Shown here one piece after another: positions 61,065 through 64,000 of a DNA stretch of 64,000 nt. The first letter of the stretch is position 1, and every line of letters starts with the position of its first letter. A model generated the notes under the pieces. That model was given only the letters and a program-made list of their open reading frames with translations. It had not been told where the DNA came from and made no database searches. This DNA comes from Kluyvera sp040932435 (GTDB taxonomy: Bacteria > Pseudomonadota > Gammaproteobacteria > Enterobacterales > Enterobacteriaceae), in NCBI RefSeq assembly GCF_040932435.1, contig NZ_JBFQGA010000008.1, forward strand, positions 1-64,000, given 5' to 3'. Position numbers and translations under genes: made by a program.

Positions 61065-62422
61065 TTCATCACCTCCTGCTGGTAAGCGGCGGTTTTTTCC
61101 TGCACTTCCTGCCAGCTTTCGCTGCTGAGCAGGTCGGCCCAGCGCTGGTACATGCCGCGGGCGGCGGTTTCCGAGAAGATGTAGTTGGTGATCCCCGGAA
61201 TGCCGTCGTCACGACGTTTTTCCTGGCCTAAGCCCATTTCCAGACACAGATTGGTGTTCCGCGCCCGGTGTCCTTTCAGCAGCTTTTGAATCTCACACCA
61301 GTTTTCTGAATCGTCCTGCTCGAGGAAACCGGCAGGGCCGAAGGCGCGGGTGGCGCTGTTTTCAAACGCCGCTTTCACTTCGTCAGAGGCGGCTTTGTCG
61401 GTAATGCAGAACGCCCAAACCTCCACCTGATCCGGTCCGCGCGGGTGCCAGATACGCAATGTGGCGGTGCCGTTGAGCCACGAAAGGGTCGGAAATATGT
61501 TGTTGTGACCGGCCAGACGCAGAGCACGTACTTTGCCCAACCGCTGCTCGGCTTCCTCATAGGTTTCGCGGTAGTAGCTGGAAACTGCACCATCAACCCA
61601 GACGTTAGCATCGGGTTTTTCGGTGAAGAAGAAGCCGCTGCCGTGTCCATCCTGACCAAACTGTAATGCGTCTTTCGCCGTTTCCCAGACCGGGCGCGCA
61701 GTCTGACCATCGCCGAGGCGTTTGGAACTGTCGTCATCTTTCGCGCCCAGCACCTGCACGGCGGAAGCGTGGCTGAACAGCGCGTGATACTGGTCGCTGG
61801 CGAACTGCTCGGCGGGGAATTTCCAGTTACAGTCGATAACCCATTTCTGGACGCCGCCGACGATCTCGGTGCCGCCTTCGCGTCTGTCCAGCACACCGTC
61901 GAGATACCAAGCCATATCGCCGAGGTAATCGAGAAGATTAGGGGCGCTGGTGTCCCAGTTGCCGAAAATCAGCCCCTTGTAGCTTTCCACGCACGGCACT
62001 TCGTTAAGACCCCAGTGTGATTTACACAGCCCTTGCGGATAGGCACGCGGCTCCAGCGGCACATCAATCAGCTCGCCGTTGATGCCGTAAGACCAGCCGT
62101 GATATGGGCAGGTAAAGGCGCGGGTGTTTCCGCAATCAGCGTAGCTCACGCGCATGGCGCGGTGACGACACTGGTTTAAAAATGCCTTAATGCTGCCATC
62201 TTTCTGGCGCACTACAACCACGGCATCTTCGCCCATGTAGGTGTTAAAGAAGTCGCCCGCTTTCGGGATCTGGCTTTCATGGGCCAGAAATAGCCAGCAG
62301 CGACCAAAGATCCGCTCCAGCTCGAGCTGATAGATATCGGGGTCGGTGTAAATTCGCGGAGTAACCCGACCGTTTTGGGTATCCACCAGATGGTAGATGT
62401 CAGTTTTCGCTTTTGTGGTCAT
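61061..62422 (-). CDS. hcaE: dioxygenase alpha subunit
   Basis: A 453-residue Rieske non-haem iron oxygenase that adds O2 to phenylpropionate or cinnamate. Rieske ligands in NQCRHRAM and TCPYHGW; mononuclear iron ligands in DQYHALFSH (His and His) and a later Asp. First gene of the hcaEFCBD operon, divergent from hcaR. Confidence 0.95.
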   Translation of the reverse strand: MTTKAKTDIYHLVDTQNGRVTPRIYTDPDIYQLELERIFGRCWLFLAHESQIPKAGDFFNTYMGEDAVVVVRQKDGSIKAFLNQCRHRAMRVSYADCGNTRAFTCPYHGWSYGINGELIDVPLEPRAYPQGLCKSHWGLNEVPCVESYKGLIFGNWDTSAPNLLDYLGDMAWYLDGVLDRREGGTEIVGGVQKWVIDCNWKFPAEQFASDQYHALFSHASAVQVLGAKDDDSSKRLGDGQTARPVWETAKDALQFGQDGHGSGFFFTEKPDANVWVDGAVSSYYRETYEEAEQRLGKVRALRLAGHNNIFPTLSWLNGTATLRIWHPRGPDQVEVWAFCITDKAASDEVKAAFENSATRAFGPAGFLEQDDSENWCEIQKLLKGHRARNTNLCLEMGLGQEKRRDDGIPGITNYIFSETAARGMYQRWADLLSSESWQEVQEKTAAYQQEVMK

Positions 62423-62559
62423 ATTTTTTTAATCCTGCGGGGTAAGAGGTATTGACCTTTTCTTTTTTGTGTCATCCTTATGTTGCTTGTGGGTTATCGG
62501 TATGTGAAATAGATAATTTCTACTACTTGATACGTTTTATCGATAACAAGGAGAAGGGA

Positions 62560-63450
62560 ATGGAATTGAGGCACTTACGCTATTTTGTCGCGGTGGCGCG
62601 GGAGTTGAACTTCACGCGCGCCGCGGAGAAACTGCATACCTCACAGCCGTCCCTGAGTAGTCAAATTCGCGATCTGGAGCAGTGCGTGGGCACGCCTTTG
62701 CTGGAGCGCGATAAACGTAAGGTCACGCTAACGGCGGCGGGCGTGTGTTTTTTTCAGGATGCGCAGGCCATTCTGGACAATGCAGAACAGGCTAAACTGC
62801 GCGCCCGAAAGGCTGCGTTAAATAACGATCATCTGGCCATCGGTTTTGTTCCTTCCGCTGAGGTGAACCTGCTGCCAAAAGTGCTACCTATGCTCCGCAT
62901 GCGTCAGCCGGACACGCACATTGAGCTGGCGAGCCTAATCACCACGCAGCAAGAGGAGAAGCTGCGCAGCGGCGAGCTGGATGTCGGCCTGATGCGCTAC
63001 CCCATTCATGGTCAGGATATTGAGGCCATCGAACTGTTTCATGAGCCGCTGGTGGTCGTGCTGCCGGTGAATCATCCGCTGGCAAAGGAAGCGCGTATCT
63101 CCGCGCAGCAACTGCACGGCGTGAACTTTGTCACCACCGATCCCGACTATTCCGGCGAGCTTTCAGCGGTGGTGAAAGCGTGGTTTGAGAAAGAGCGCAG
63201 TCAGCCAAATATTGTGCAGGTGGCAACCAATATTCTGGTGACCATGAACCTGGTCGGCATGGGGCTGGGCGTGACTTTGATACCCGGTTATATGAATAAT
63301 TTTAATACCGGCCAGGTGGTTTTTCGGCCAATTGATGGCGAAGCGCCAACGCTGGCTCTGCTTATGGCGTGGAAAAAGGGCGAGCAAAAGCCTGCCTTAA
63401 GGGATTTTATTGAGCTGGCACAGCGGCCGCTGATGATGGTGGAACGCTAA
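62560..63450 (+). CDS. hcaR: LysR-type regulator HcaR
   Basis: A 296-residue activator of the hca genes with N-terminal HTH (LRHLRYFVAVARELNFTRAAEKL) and a substrate-binding domain. The start at 62560 has AGGAGAAGGG upstream and matches the E. coli length; the open frame is longer. The 137 bases before it are shared with the hcaE promoter. Confidence 0.95.
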   Translation: MELRHLRYFVAVARELNFTRAAEKLHTSQPSLSSQIRDLEQCVGTPLLERDKRKVTLTAAGVCFFQDAQAILDNAEQAKLRARKAALNNDHLAIGFVPSAEVNLLPKVLPMLRMRQPDTHIELASLITTQQEEKLRSGELDVGLMRYPIHGQDIEAIELFHEPLVVVLPVNHPLAKEARISAQQLHGVNFVTTDPDYSGELSAVVKAWFEKERSQPNIVQVATNILVTMNLVGMGLGVTLIPGYMNNFNTGQVVFRPIDGEAPTLALLMAWKKGEQKPALRDFIELAQRPLMMVER

Positions 63451-63512
63451 GGCGGCGTTTTTCATGCGGGTCATAATTAATTGTACAGACAGCAAAAAGG
63501 AAAAAAACAGAA

Positions 63513-63528
63513 GGTGATCTTTGTCACA
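63513..63528 (+). promoter_or_regulatory. candidate CRP site upstream of hcaT
   Basis: GGTGA-N6-TCACA, close to the CRP consensus. It is 82 bases before the hcaT start and fits catabolite control of phenylpropionate uptake. Confidence 0.5.
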
Positions 63529-63609
63529 ATTATCTCGTAAGCATGAGCGTTAGTACTCTCTTGTTTGTGTGGTAAGTCATTAGACTATCGCCTCCAAACG
63601 GGAGGAACC

Positions 63610-64000
63610 ATGGTCTTGCACTCCACACGCTGGTTAGCGCTCAGTTATTTCACCTACTTTTTTAGTTACGGTATTTTTCTTCCTTTCTGGAGCGTCTGGC
63701 TCAAAGGGGCCGGGCTGTCGCCTGAAACTATCGGTCTCTTGCTGGGCGCGGGCCTAGTCGCTCGTTTTTTGGGAAGCTTGCTGATCGCTCCACGTGTTAA
63801 CGATCCGTCGCGATTGATCCGCGTCATGCGCATTCTGAGCTTGATAACGCTGCTGTTTGTGCTGATGTTCTGGGCGGGAACCCACGTCGCCTGGCTGATG
63901 GTGGTGATGGTTGGCTTTAACCTGTTCTTCTCGCCGCTGGTGCCGTTAACCGACGCGCTGGCGAATACTTGGCAAAAACAAATAACCATGGACTATGGGC
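63610..64000 (+). CDS. hcaT: 3-phenylpropionate transporter, partial 5' end
   Basis: The first 130 residues of a major facilitator permease (MVLHSTRWLALSYFTYFFSYG) with hydrophobic segments, matching HcaT. GGAGG lies 4 bases before the ATG. It is cut by the window edge. It lies after hcaR in the same direction, as in E. coli. Confidence 0.9.
   Translation, partial: MVLHSTRWLALSYFTYFFSYGIFLPFWSVWLKGAGLSPETIGLLLGAGLVARFLGSLLIAPRVNDPSRLIRVMRILSLITLLFVLMFWAGTHVAWLMVVMVGFNLFFSPLVPLTDALANTWQKQITMDYG

Overview
The window is chromosomal DNA of a member of the Enterobacteriaceae. Bases 1 to about 35,000 are the late half of a lambdoid siphovirus prophage. Bases 35,078-64,000 are host core genome in the order lepA-lepB-rnc-era-recO-pdxJ-acpS / yfhL-yfhH / pgpC-tadA / mltF / purL / glmY-glrK-qseG-glrR-glnB / hmp / glyA / yphA-hcaDBCFE / hcaR-hcaT. 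This matches the Escherichia coli gene order closely, except that the yph genes between glyA and yphA are absent. The proteins diverge from E. coli by several percent, so a relative such as Citrobacter or Kluyvera is more likely than E. coli; the genus cannot be fixed from this sequence alone.

Prophage layout, left to right: the tail of an early operon with a large C5-cytosine DNA methyltransferase; two LexA-controlled genes, a UmuD'-like protein and a DinI-like protein; a nin-type block (DUF1367, NinG); a zinc-finger Q antiterminator; a structured untranslated leader; a small membrane protein; a phage-21-type lysis cassette (class II holin, SAR endolysin, Rz-like spanin with Rz1 nested inside it); an antisense KTSC gene; two HExxH putative metalloproteins; terminase and portal; a P22-type capsid with head-completion genes; and a lambda-type tail module (tail tube with Ig domain, chaperone pair joined by a -1 frameshift, tape measure, M, L, K, I, J, fibre, fibre assembly). 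Three genes with their own control signals interrupt the tail module: a KilA-N gene, an unknown lipoprotein and a Cor-type lipoprotein. The right end holds a broken integrase-like gene, and host sequence resumes just before lepA. The prophage's own integrase and immunity region must lie left of the window.

Host part: lepA-lepB (translation factor and leader peptidase) and rnc-era-recO (RNase III, Era GTPase, RecO, with an RNase III-type leader hairpin before rnc) run rightward, followed by pdxJ-acpS. purL has a PurR operator. The GlmY small RNA has a sigma-54/sigma-70 promoter and three GlrR sites, and the glrK-qseG-glrR genes that control it follow directly. hmp has an NsrR site. The hca cluster encodes 3-phenylpropionate/cinnamate dioxygenase, the dihydrodiol dehydrogenase, the regulator HcaR and the start of the transporter HcaT, which is cut by the window edge.

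No complete new system is proven. The points most worth checking are the UmuD'-like/DinI SOS pair, the repeat-built methyltransferase, the frameshifted tail chaperone, the tail-module cargo genes, the overlapping divergent gene pair near the lysis cassette, and the structured leader after Q.
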